Of a stretch of DNA of 64,000 nucleotides, positions 35,466 to 45,766 are shown piece after piece; the stretch's first letter is position 1; every line of letters begins with the position of its first letter. The position numbers and the translations under genes were made by a program. The notes under the pieces are model-generated. The model was not told where the DNA came from and made no database searches. It saw only the letters and a program-made list of their open reading frames with translations. Source of the stretch: Zantedeschia hybrid cultivar (taxonomy: Eukaryota; Streptophyta; Magnoliopsida; Alismatales; Araceae); the NCBI GenBank assembly GCA_030544215.1, contig JARZZO010000013.1:29123229-29187228 (forward strand). Reading direction: 5' to 3'.

Positions 35466-36002
35466 CCTGGAAATTCATATTTCATATTCGCCTACAGGAG
35501 GTTTTATATCCTGGAAATTCATATTTCATATTCGCCTACAGGAGGCTTTATATCCTGGAAATTCATATTTCATATTCGCCTACAGGAGGCTTTATATCCT
35601 GGAAATTCATATTTCATATTCGCCTACAGGAGGCTTTATATCCTAGAAATTCATATTTCATATTCGCCTACATGAGGCTTTATATCCTGGAAATTCATAT
35701 TTCATATTCGCCTACAAGAGGCTTTATATCTTGGAAATTCATATTTCATATTCGCCTACAGGAGGCTTTATATCCTGGAAATTCATATTTCATATTCGCC
35801 TACAGGAGGATTTATATCCTGGAAATTCATATTCGCCTACAGGAGGCTTTATATCCTGGAAATTCATATTCGCCTACAGGAGGCTTTGTATCCTGGAAAT
35901 TCATATTCGCCTACAGGAGGTTTTATATCCTGGAAATTCATATTCGCCTACGGGAGGCTTTATATCCTGGAAATTCATGTTCGCCCACGGGAGGCATTAA
36001 AT
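35466..36002. repeat. 44-bp and 37-bp tandem repeats of element C
   Basis: Units of 44 bp (CCTGGAAATTCATATTTCAT...) start at 35466, 35510, 35554, 35598, 35642, 35686, 35730 and 35774. A 7-bp shorter 37-bp version starts at 35818, 35855, 35892, 35929 and 35966. The core CGCCTACAGGAGGC is shared with the 67-bp array. The repeat lacks stops in all three frames, which creates a 206-codon spurious reading frame. Confidence 0.92.
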
Positions 36003-36049
36003 CCTGAAATTCGGATTTCGCCCACGAGGAGCGTTAAATCTTGAAAGAT

Positions 36050-36645
36050 CCATTCACATACCCATATCATACCGAGTTCCCATATTGAATACTCCCCTAA
36101 TAGCTGTTGGTACAGTTATGGCATATATTTATATTTAATAATAGTTTTATATTTAATAGTAGTTTTATATTTAATAGTAGTTAGAGTCGTGCTAAAAAAA
36201 AAAAAGAAAAAAAAAAGAAAAAAGGGATGGGGCTTAAAAGGCGAGGTGCCCCGACGGACTTAACCGATCTCATCCACATCGGGATCGGCTAAGGGTAAAA
36301 AGGTCTTATACCCAGTTAAGGTGAAAACCCGAAAGGGCGCCTTAGGCAAAATCGGTTAATCTCGCTGCATGAAAACCCGCAAGGGCGTGCAGGCAAAAAA
36401 TAAGAGGGGGCTAATGTCGGTGAAAACCCGAAAGGGCGCTGGCATTGGTTTATAAAAAAAAAAGGAAAGAAAAAAAAATAGAAGCAAAGAAAAAGAGAAA
36501 ATGAATACCATCTCCAACTAAAAACTCTGTATGTAGATAACCGCCAGGTGGAAGCCCGAGACAAGCCCTCGGGGTAACTCAAAAATGTGTTTCAGAATGA
36601 AACAATATCAGGATAAAAAAAATGGGGTGGGAAGTATGCCCGACA
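36050..36645. repeat. Spacer with GAAAACCCGAAAGGGCGC repeats
   Basis: Three copies of a GAAAACCCG(A/C)AAGGGCG word lie near 36322, 36371 and 36422. Poly-A rich stretches and (TTTATATTTAATAG)n occur at about 36130-36180. Each core CCCGAAAGGG can form a small hairpin. No gene is seen; this is the region just downstream of the antisense gene's stop. Confidence 0.6.
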
Positions 36646-36646
36646 G

Positions 36647-37728
36647 CTAGTCCCGAGTCGGAGTCGACTTCCGGACCACCAAAGCCTGCGAAGAGTCCAA
36701 CAGAAGACGGAGAGCCTCAACCCTGTCTACCGACGCGTTTCGCTCTCGGGTGAGCTCGTCCAGGCGGCGGTCGAGGGTCGCCACTTGCTCGACGCCCTCT
36801 TCCAAGCCCTTCTCCAGTTCCTCTAGCTGAAGACGGAGAGCAGAGACTTGATACCTCGCTTCGGCAATACTGGAATCCAATGTCTCTCTGTCTGTCCGGA
36901 GTTCAGAGACCTCTGCAGTCCGTGCCGCGACATCTCTGAGGGCGGACTCCAACTCGGCCCGCAGCTGAGCTTGTTGGGCAGCATATGCAGTAGAGTCATC
37001 TTGGCCTTCTCCACCTGATAAGAAAAAAGGAGAAGGAGAGAACTATAAGATCAAAGCAAAAATGATAGTGTCGACGAATGATATTGGCAATGAAATGAAG
37101 GAAAGAGGATGTTACCTGGCTCCGCTGTCTTCTTAGGGTCAGGAGAACCCACTTTCCCATCCTTATCGGGAGAGGAAAAAAGGGATTCGGTGTCCCCCGA
37201 GTGATGTGAAGGCGGTAGCTTGATGGTGGAGCCGCTCCATGTCGGCGAACCTACCCTCCGATCAAAGGCTATTGGGTAAGTGATTTCAGGCTCACCCTCG
37301 TCTCCGGAATAGTCGAGTAGCTCGGTCGAAGTATAGGCTGGTTCCTCAACCCGAGGAGTCCTGGGAGTTCCCCCCGAATAAGAAAGGGGGACGGTGTCCC
37401 CTGAACGAGCCGGGGAATCAGGCAGTGAAGCCCTCCAAGCTGCATGATAGAAATGGGGTCAATACCCAATAATATTTGATGAAGAAACAACAAGGGATAG
37501 GAGGCCTCATACCTGCCAAGATATCAATGTCCCCGATGGCTGGGACTTGGCTAAAGCAAATAGGGAGGGATCTAGCTCTGGCACGTGCTGCCGATGCTGC
37601 TAGCCCCTCAATGCTCCCCAGAAGAAGCCTATGGGCTGATCTGACCCCCTCCCGGCGTTCCCACTTTTGGGTGGACACAAGGATGACGTCTATGCCAAGA
37701 AATGAAGACAGGCAAAAGAGACATAGTC

Positions 37729-37766
<38 letters not shown>

Positions 37767-40700
37767 TATAAAGACATAATTTGTGCAGTTCTAAGCACGA
37801 GGCAAGGAAAATAGGTCTACCGGGTGATGAAGCCGCGGACTTTTCCTGGATGGCCTCAATTTCTGCAGGCTCCCCCTCTGCTGGGGGAATCGCAGGAGGG
37901 ATGGCCGAATCGTCTCCCGAAGGAGGAGCGACAGAAGGGGAGGTGGCCGCCGTCGGCATCGTTTCAACAACTTTTGCAACAAAAAAAAAAAAAACTTGAT
38001 GTTGACTACCAAGAGAGAGCAAGGTAGTTAAAAATGCCATAAAAATCAAAGCAGACATGACTTACCCTCAAGTGGAGGACTATCCACTGCAGGGGGAGCC
38101 GTTGAATCTCTTACCAGGCCCTTTATAAATGAAGAGCCTGAATGGCTGGAGGCTGATCGCATCAGCTCCTCGAAAGTAAAGTCTGCGTAGGAAAAAGATC
38201 AAAAAAAAAATCAGATCCTGTGCAAGGCAAAAAGCCAAAGGAGCTGCGATATATCGGCGAAAAGCTGTATATTACCGAAACGGCCCTGGTCGTCCAAGAG
38301 TTCATGACATAATTGGTCAACCAAAGAGACATCCGACCTATAGGGCTCGTAGTCGGCCCAGTTGAGGTCCCCCAGCTCCTCGTCATTGCCCAGCGCAACA
38401 TCTGTAGCTGCGGCCACATTCTCCTGCAGGAAGCAAAAAGGGAGAATGATTAAAATCGCAATCGCTCCCAGCAAGGGATGAAAACGAGCTTGCCAAAAAA
38501 AATGTATATATATATATCTGCATACCTCGGCAATGGCCGGCGAAGCCATCCGAACTGGATCCTGAGCGGGAGGCTTGGGAACATAGGCCCATGAAAAGAG
38601 GGAATAAGGGAAGGCGGGAGCCTTGTAAATATGGCAATAACAGAAATACAAACATATAAAGATGAGGTGGCTAGTTAGTCCCACCTGTTGTAGGCGGGAC
38701 TTCGTCAACGACAAGCTCCATGGCCGCCTGAGACGCGTTCTCACCAACAAATTCGCCTTCTTCTGATATGAAAGAAAAAAATATACAGCATAAAAAGCAA
38801 TATTCAAAAGGGGAATTAATCCTCAAAACAAAGAAAATCTGCCAAACTCTTACCTATAGGCGAAGGTGGCCTCCCCATAGGCGCCGGAGCCGGTGAAGAA
38901 GCAGGAGACAGTCGGGGTCGAACCGACCGACCTTCTGTCTCTCCTTCGGCCGCTCGCTTCCTCCGAGCTGCTTGTTTCGCCGCGGCCACTAGGAGTTGCA
39001 TCTTCGAAGGCGGGCCGATGCTGGCGGAGGGTGCAGCCGCTTCCCCAGCGGGGATGTGAGGCTCTCCCTCAGGTGTCTGATGCACGGGAGATCCCCCAGG
39101 AGCCGCGGGCAAGGGGGAGACGACATCTCCTACAAAATGAAGGAATTAAGACAAATGCGATGCACATATACAATAAGAGATATAATGAAAAATATGAAAA
39201 TGGGAATACCTGCTGCGGCGAAGGACCTCGGTGGTTCGGGGATAAGGGAATCAAAAGGCATCCCTAGTTGGGTTGCCGCCTGCCCCATCACCCGCCATAC
39301 ATCGCCTACGGTCTCAGCCCTCAATATCAGAAATGCTTCGCGGCGAGGGCCGAAGCAAGCAAGCATATGACTGAGATAACACAGCCAATCCCTGGCGGGA
39401 TCCCCGTTGAAACTACCCACGGGCAGCCAGGCGCTATGCTCGAACCTTCTGGGAATCTTGCAGTCCGCCAAGAAGTGATGTGTCCAAGTATATCCTGGAG
39501 CGGCAAGCTCGTAGAAGCCATCGTCCTCGCCGCCCTTCTTCTTCTTCGTCTTTGGCGCTGACGGGCCAGCTCGGCCCTTATATGTACGTCGGCCAAGCCC
39601 TTTGGTGGACTTAGCCTGGGAAGAGCTCCTCGTCTGCTCGGGATCGGGTCTGAACCGCAATTCCCCTTGGTTTTTATGCCACCAAGCAGCAAAAGAAACA
39701 GTCATACCCCCTTCATGAGTGGGGGGAGGCACTGCCACTGGGCCAAATGCATTTTGATGCTGAAAATAATTCCACCATAGCCGAGCAACGAGATGGCTCT
39801 TCCGTTTTTGATATACCCGGGGCAACTCGGCAAAGGCAAGGCCGGATGGGATCATCTGATCATATCCAAAATTCCGTGCGAAGCGGTTCGGATAATAAGG
39901 CTCCAGAATGACATCTCGGCCTTTCTTCAATATGAGCAAGGATGGGCGAGTACTCAGGGTCCACCCATCTAATGCAGCGCCATTGTGGCCCATACAGCCC
40001 GTCCACGGATCGAACCAAGCACGGTCGGCGGCTCCTCCTCTGTCAAGATACGGCCTGAAGTTCCGCGAGGAATGGTCGAAATCCAGCTTCCGAGAAGAGC
40101 CGAAGGATATGAAACTCAAGGTTGCACGGGCATAGGAAAGCTGACCCGTCCTCTGGCTGGCTGGCTGGCTTGCCAGTCGGAGCACGGTAGGCAATGAGAG
40201 GGCCATTTCTCTGCCCAGCGGAGAATAACCCGGAAGTAGGAGCCCCGCCCAGGTGCTAACATAATGAGTGGCCATAACCACTGAACATGAATTTGGGGCG
40301 GCTGAGCTGCAAAGGGCCCCAAAAGAATGATATATACTGACAAGTGCCGCCGGCGCAATAGCGAGACGAGTCCCCGCTGCAAGTCTGGAGGCCGCTAGCA
40401 AAACCTCGGGCCGCAAAGCCCCCTCGTCCCCGTAGGGGACAGCAAAAGTGACTAGCCAATAGGCTAGATAAGCAGCCACATAAGTAATGTCATCGAGGCC
40501 CCAGGGATTCTTGGATTGGTGCTCCGGTGCAATAATAATGCCTCTGCGGGGGATGTCCCTGTGTAACAGGATAGAAGGGACCCGTTCATCGAAGATGCTG
40601 GCAAAGCCTCGATGGTAGCGGAATGGTCCTCCAAAGAAAAATCTGACCTAGGCAGCTGACGATACCTTCCCCGGGCCGGAAGAACTCCCCCAGTGGAGGA

Positions 40701-41726
40701 TGAGGCGGCACGCTTGGCTTTGGACAAGTCCCGCCATATCTTCAGCAAGTATCTATAGCAATAAGGGGTGGCATAGTTCCCCGCGCCGTCGGTGGTGCTG
40801 CGGTGAAACTCATCCAATACTCCCTCTTCATAGGGCTCCCCTACAATCGGTAAACCTGAAATCCGATGTAAGGCCCAGAGGTCAATGGCGGTCTCGCCCT
40901 CTGCAGTCGCGATAGTGTTAGTATCGCGAATATACCGTTCTGCAATCGCCTGAATAAAACCGTGGTGGCAAGGATAGTCATATTGGGCCGCTGCAACGGC
41001 CTCATAAATACCGGCCCTGTCGAGAATCGGCCGATGATTCTTCAAAATATGTAGGAGCCACTCTGTAGCCCCCAGGCGAAAAACATGAGAACTCCTGATC
41101 TGAAGACGGACATCCCATGCAGGGCGAACGCCCCGGCATATGTCCGATAGTAATATGTTGAAATCGGACGGGTCGTGTATAGAACCTTCTTCCGCCTCGG
41201 TCAGAAACAGCCCCTGAGGGTGTCGAGCGGCCTCAAGGGGACGACTTCCTGCTCTCGTCCACATGACTGACGGGTAGGTCCTGCTGATGTTGTGGATCCG
41301 AAGAATAGCCCGGATGGGCCCCATCTGCTCGGGAGTAGGAAACTCCCACAACCGATCAACGGCAAGAGGAAAAGCCGGATATGAAAAGGGGAGGAGCCCC
41401 TCCATATTATCCCGATCTAATAGAATGGCACGCTCCAGGTCGCGGCGCTCTGCAGGAGATAACGGTCTCTCGACCCCATCTTCAACATAGGTATATGATT
41501 GGAGCAGCTCGTAGATGGAGATATCCGAAGGGAGATGCCGGGCGGTTTTGCCTCGCAGAAAATAAAAGAACTCCCCGTCTCTGTAGATGCTCTCATGGCA
41601 AATAGGGATAGCATCCTCAATGGTAACCCGCAAATGTGGCTGAGCCACCCAGTGGAACCCCGCATCCGGATAAGCAATGCCCTCCTCCTGAAGTCCCTCG
41701 TGGGAAAAATCGCCAAGTGTGGCCAT
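36647..41726 (-). CDS. Antisense multi-exon gene of element C: plant-mobile-domain-like protein with coiled coil
   Basis: Read on the minus strand from ATG 41726. Predicted exons: 41726-39210, 39129-38854, 38762-38685, an unresolved exon ending 38526, 38423-38276, 38182-38066, 37970-37821, 37689-37513, 37439-37116, 37014-36647. The first exon encodes about 840 residues resembling the plant mobile domain (motifs such as PWGLDDITYVAAYLAYWL). It needs one base restored in the T run at 40637-40641 to stay open, and its length then fits the phase of the next exon. Later exons encode Pro/Ala/acidic linkers. The last encodes a heptad-type coiled coil (about residues 20-100) and the stop. Splice sites are GT-AG and nearly all introns are phase 1. 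Extra antisense ORFs at this position are known in Tat elements. The function of the protein is unknown. Confidence 0.72.
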
Positions 41727-42620
41727 GATAATGCAGAAGCGGGGATATCAACCTGTGAAAGGACAAAAAAAAGACATATACATCAAAACGGTGTACAAAG
41801 TAAAGGATACAGCTAAATCCCGACAGAAAGTCAGGATGATGTAAGAATGCTCATATGTTGCCAACAAATGGCAAAAATATGGCCAATCCAGAATGTCTTA
41901 TGTAGAGCTTCTGGAAATGCCCAAACAATAAAAATGATGAAGTGCTAATACTAGCACGACATCCATATCATGCCCTCATATATGTGTATACATTGCCTCA
42001 GTGGCGGACACTTGGCCAATCCGGAGTGCCTCGCATCGAGCTCCCGGAAATGCCGAAATAAGGTACTAATATCCTTTGAATAGGAATGACATTATCAGAA
42101 TTGAGCGACCCGCTCTATGCTCCCAACCAATCTCCAAGTCACAAAGGCCAAAGATATCCGGGACCGAGCAACGTGTCGGACAATTCGAATGATGTCAATC
42201 TTATAAGGACCCTCCAAGTCACAAAGGCCAAGAGGATCCGAATATAAAGGAAATTTCATAACTCCAAACGTCCCCAGAAAGTCGCAAAGTCATAAAGACA
42301 AGACTCCTGGGGTGACGTTGGAACACTCAAGTACCAAAATACATAGGGTGTCCGAACCCACAAAAGGCGAATTGGGCAATTGATTGTGCAAGGAATATAG
42401 GACAGCGTTGCTATTTTTCCGAAAAAACCCATATACGCTCAAGTCATATTGGGCAGGGTGGAAAGGTTTAGCAAAGCAATGTCAATGCATATATGGCATG
42501 AATATGGGCCATTGAGATCAGCCCAAAGGCATATGCATATATGTATACATCCACATAAACACATGCATATACATATGAAAGAATGCACGGGACACCCGCC
42601 TTCGACTTCGCCTCCGGCGA
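41727..42620. other. Region between the antisense gene and the 3' LTR; possible antisense promoter
   Basis: This 0.9-kb stretch has no reading frame of note. It contains diverged direct repeats: AAGTCACAAAGGCCAA near 42135 and 42213, and two copies of a segment around GGCCAATCC-GA-TG (about 41881 and 42013). By position it should hold the promoter and 5' UTR of the antisense gene, but I found no clear TATA box. Confidence 0.4.
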
Positions 42621-42623
42621 GCA

Positions 42624-42639
42624 TCCCGTGGGGGGCATT
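42624..42639 (+). other. Polypurine tract of element C
   Basis: CCCGTGGGGGGCATT directly precedes the TGTTGAACC start of the 3' LTR. A G-rich tract with a short CATT spacer is typical for Tat elements. Confidence 0.7.
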
Positions 42640-43569
42640 TGTTGAACCTAAAAATAATCCTATATGCAGATTTGCACCATATGAATATGCATGCATGTGC
42701 ATACGACACATACGTCGATGTGAGATTTCCATAGAAAAATACGTATACATAGGCATGGCGATATGTTCATAAAGGACCATGTTAGGCAAAAAATATATAT
42801 ATGCCTATGATATGGATGAACATCAAAATGCATAAAGTCACGGGCTCGCATTACGAGGGCAATGGGGTAGGGAACATACTTAGGCCAAGAAGGCCTTGAT
42901 CAGATTTTTTTAAAGGAGCCTAAGACAGTCCCAAGTCTTTCGCATCAGCTCCCAAGGTCAATTCTCGAACCGCCGTTGCAACCCTCGATAACGAGACCCG
43001 GAAGGAGATCCTAAGTTCAGCAACAAGTGGGGCACCAAACGCTGCAAAACAGAGGTCAAAATCAGCCCCTGAGCGGGTTAAATTCAGTCTCAAAGTGGAC
43101 TGAAATCTGTCCCGGAGTGGGATGTAATTGGTCCTAGAACTCGCCCAAGATGGCCCCGGAAGGGAGGCCCAATAATGGGAGAGGCAGGCCCATTAAATGG
43201 CCCAATGGGGGAGCCCGAAATGAGGCCCATTAAGCCCCCCCAAATAGGCCCAAAATCAGTCCCGAAGTGGACTGAAACCTGTCCCGAAATAAGGTGAAAC
43301 CAGTCTTAGAACTCACTTAAATCAGCCCCAAAATGGAGGCCCAATAATGAGAGAGATAGGCCCAATAAGTGGCCCAATGGGGGAGCCCAAGATGAGGCCC
43401 AATAAGCACCTCTAACAGGCCCCAAAATTAGTCCCACAAGGAGGCTAAATCTGCAAAACAGGGAGAAGAAAACTCAAAAAATTCCCCAAGACAGCAAGAG
43501 GGTATGTGGACCCCCTCTCTCTTCCCCCCTTTATTTAAATAGGAATGAGGGGGGTAAAGGAGAGAGAGG

Positions 43570-44175
43570 GGGAACCGGTGGGGGCCCTCCCACCGGTTGG
43601 GGAACCCCCCCCCCACCGGATCCAAGAGGGAAACCGGTGGGGGGGAGAGGAGTTCTCCCTACACTCTTTCAGATTTTAAAATTTAAAAAATGGGGGGGGG
43701 GTGTTTAATGGGAGGAATTAATGGGGGGTCTTAACCCCATTCACACATGGGTTAAGAATCCTATGTGGAACCCTCTTTAACTCCCATCCTAAACCCCTTT
43801 CACATGGGGCCAAGCCATGGAATTAATGGGGCTAAACCCCTTTCACATTGGCCTAAAACCCCTAAGACCCCAAAATCTGAAAATCCCTCATTAATGGGCC
43901 TTGGAAAGAGAAAAAGGAAGGGAGAATGGGGAGGGGAAAACCCCCCCACCGGTTCCCAACCGGTGGGGGGCCCAACCGGTGGCACCCCCTCCACCGGTTG
44001 GAACCGGTGGGGGTGCCCACCGAAACCCCCCTCCTCTCTTTTGTTTGCCCTCTCTCTCATCCCTCTTGCCATCTATTGGCCAATGTGAAATAAAAAAAAT
44101 GAAAAGAGGGGAGGAGAGAGGCTATAACCGGTGGCTCCCCCCACCTTACTCCATCCGGTGGCACCCCCCACCGGG
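43570..44175. repeat. ACCGGT palindrome and G/C-run array in LTR C
   Basis: About ten AACCGGTGGGG or CCCCACCGGTT units lie in both orientations within 600 bp upstream of the TATA box. They match the array in LTR B in place and sequence type. Stems can form between neighbouring opposite units, and the G runs could form quadruplexes. Confidence 0.75.
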
Positions 44176-44190
44176 TTGAGAATTTGGGCT

Positions 44191-44198
44191 TATAAATA
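44191..44198 (+). promoter_or_regulatory. TATA box of LTR C
   Basis: TATAAATA in the context GGGCTTATAAATAGGACC, right after the ACCGGT array. It is the U3/R promoter of the element. The 5' copy is deleted, so only this 3' copy remains and would drive transcription outward into hAT2. Confidence 0.7.
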
Positions 44199-44438
44199 GG
44201 ACCCCGAGGCTCCCTAAATCAACACACATATGCATGGGAGTATACACATGCATACATAGAGAAAAGCCCATATACACAAGGGTGAGATTGTGAGAGAGGG
44301 TGCTGCCCATTTGAAGACCAAATTCGGGTTTTCAAACCCGGATTTGCTGCGATTTTGGGAGATCTTCTTTCGTCCCAGAAAGCCCTCTCTCCTAAGGTTC
44401 AATCCTAAGGGGAAGTTCTGCCGGATTTTTTTGTAAAA

Positions 44439-44455
44439 ATGCCTTATTATAAGGC
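44439..44455 (+). other. Perfect GCCTTATTATAAGGC inverted repeat in LTR C
   Basis: GCCTTATTATAAGGC follows TGTAAAAAT and is identical in LTR B (15490-15504). It lies about 250 bp downstream of the TATA box, near where the R region and polyadenylation signals are expected. LTR B has AATAAAGG shortly after it. A role in RNA 3' end formation is possible. Confidence 0.5.
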
Positions 44456-45429
44456 GAATCGCTGCCGAAATGAAATCTGAATTTGTGTGCTTATGTGTGT
44501 CTTACAAATTATATAATTACCACCATGTTTTTAAAGGTAACATACATATATATATATAATTTCATAAAAGTGAAAAAATCTGCATACACCTTCAACTTAA
44601 CCTTAACCTCACCCCATAAATAAGTTAAATATAAGTTCAGAAATCCTAATAAAATCACACTTATGTCTAAAGTAGCCCATAAAAATATACAATTAATTAA
44701 TTAATAAAAATTCATAAAATTAATTAAAAATCAGGAAAAATCAGGAAAAATCAGTAAGAAAACAGTAAAAATCTGAAATATGATATAAAAATTACAATAA
44801 GTCCAAATAACCTTATATGCTTAATTAATTAATTAATTAATTGAATAAATTAAATTAATCATAAAAATGCATAAAATAAAATTAATTAATAAAAAAAATC
44901 AGAGAATTAAAAAATCTGAAAGAACATAAATCATTAATGATATACATAAGACTTAATACAAAATTACAAAAATACCCCTATGTATAATATTTACATATAT
45001 AACCCCGAAAATACTAATACTCATATCATGAGTGAAATTCCTCTACATATAATCAGAATATCATTGAATATAAGCCCTAGACATAATAATCCGGTTTAGG
45101 GTAAAATTACTAAAAAACCCTTATACCATTAAAAATTAATTTCATAACTTCCATAAAGCTTGAAAAACGCTAAAACTCACTCCTATATGTTTATAAACTA
45201 CCATATTTCCATAAAACCTCCATAACTTATAGAAAAAAAACCCCTAAAAGGTGGATAATTGCAAAAAAACCCCTGTGGGATTAAAAATTCGGAATTGATC
45301 CATATAACCTGGATTTAACCCACCTAACTTGGAATCAATCCTAATAACTGGGAATCAATCCTAAATTACATAAAAAATTGTCCCCGAACTGGGGTGAGGC
45401 TAAGGATTCAACCTAAAACATGCCTTCAT

Positions 45430-45620
45430 ATTCATACGCATGCGCTGCCTGTAGTAGTAGTTTTGCATGATTAAGGGCATCATACGGACGGTTAATCAAG
45501 GGTTGCCGAGCAATTGCTCAGCGTAATTAACACTGACCGAGGTCAGTGGAGAGAGGTCATATACTCGAATCTTCGCTTGATTCGAAGTCCCAGATTCCCT
45601 GAGGGCTAATCCCAGGCTCT
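45430..45620 (+). other. Conserved hairpin block of LTR C
   Basis: It contains the same three inverted repeats as LTR B (CGAGCAATTGCTC, ACTGACCGAGGTCAGT, CGAATCTTCGCTTGATTCG) in a nearly identical 190-bp frame. Flanking AT-rich DNA is much more diverged. In the full-length RNA this lies in the 5' leader upstream of the primer site. Confidence 0.6.
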
Positions 45621-45766
45621 CATAATCCGATAAAATATAAAACCGACCTATATTCCTCTAGATAAACAAAAAAAATAGATTTCCGAATAATCCGACATAG
45701 GAGGAGAGATCATGCCTAGGTCAGGTCCAGACCGGAGGGGTCTAGGAAATAGATCCCCCGCAAACA

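Larger units (their letters stand above)
24196..45766 (+). mobile_element. Ty3/gypsy retrotransposon C, Tat lineage, 21.6 kb, with antisense gene
   Basis: Order on the + strand: 5' LTR stub (24196-24290), primer site, gag, protease, RT, RNase H, archaeal-type RNase H, integrase, tandem repeats, a multi-exon gene on the minus strand (41726-36647), purine tract, and a complete 3' LTR (42640-45766). The second RNase H before integrase is diagnostic of the Tat lineage. It is inserted in hAT2 between the leader and the transposase. The left duplication cannot be seen because the 5' LTR and its border are deleted; the right flank begins TTAGT. Five in-frame stops and one frame change in gag-pol show it is no longer autonomous. 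Confidence 0.92.
42640..45766 (+). repeat. 3' LTR of element C (3,127 bp)
   Basis: It runs from TGTTGAACC to CCCGCAAACA. Compared with solo LTR B it is about 210 bp longer, mainly because a segment of about 194 bp (starting at 43057 and 43251) is tandemly duplicated. Its parts in order are an AT-rich start, a CAGTCCCGAA-type repeat region, the ACCGGT array, the TATA box, the terminal CCTTATTATAAGG hairpin, an AT-rich stretch, the conserved hairpin block and the end shared with the 5' LTR stub. Confidence 0.93.

Noticed and set aside
35387..36007. A 206-codon reading frame on the + strand
   Set aside because: It is a translation of the 44/37-bp tandem repeat, which lacks stops in all frames; periods not divisible by three rule out a repeated protein.
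39130..40479. Minus-strand 449-codon frame as a separate gene
   Set aside because: It is the second half of the first exon of the antisense gene, moved into another frame by the slip at 40637-40641.
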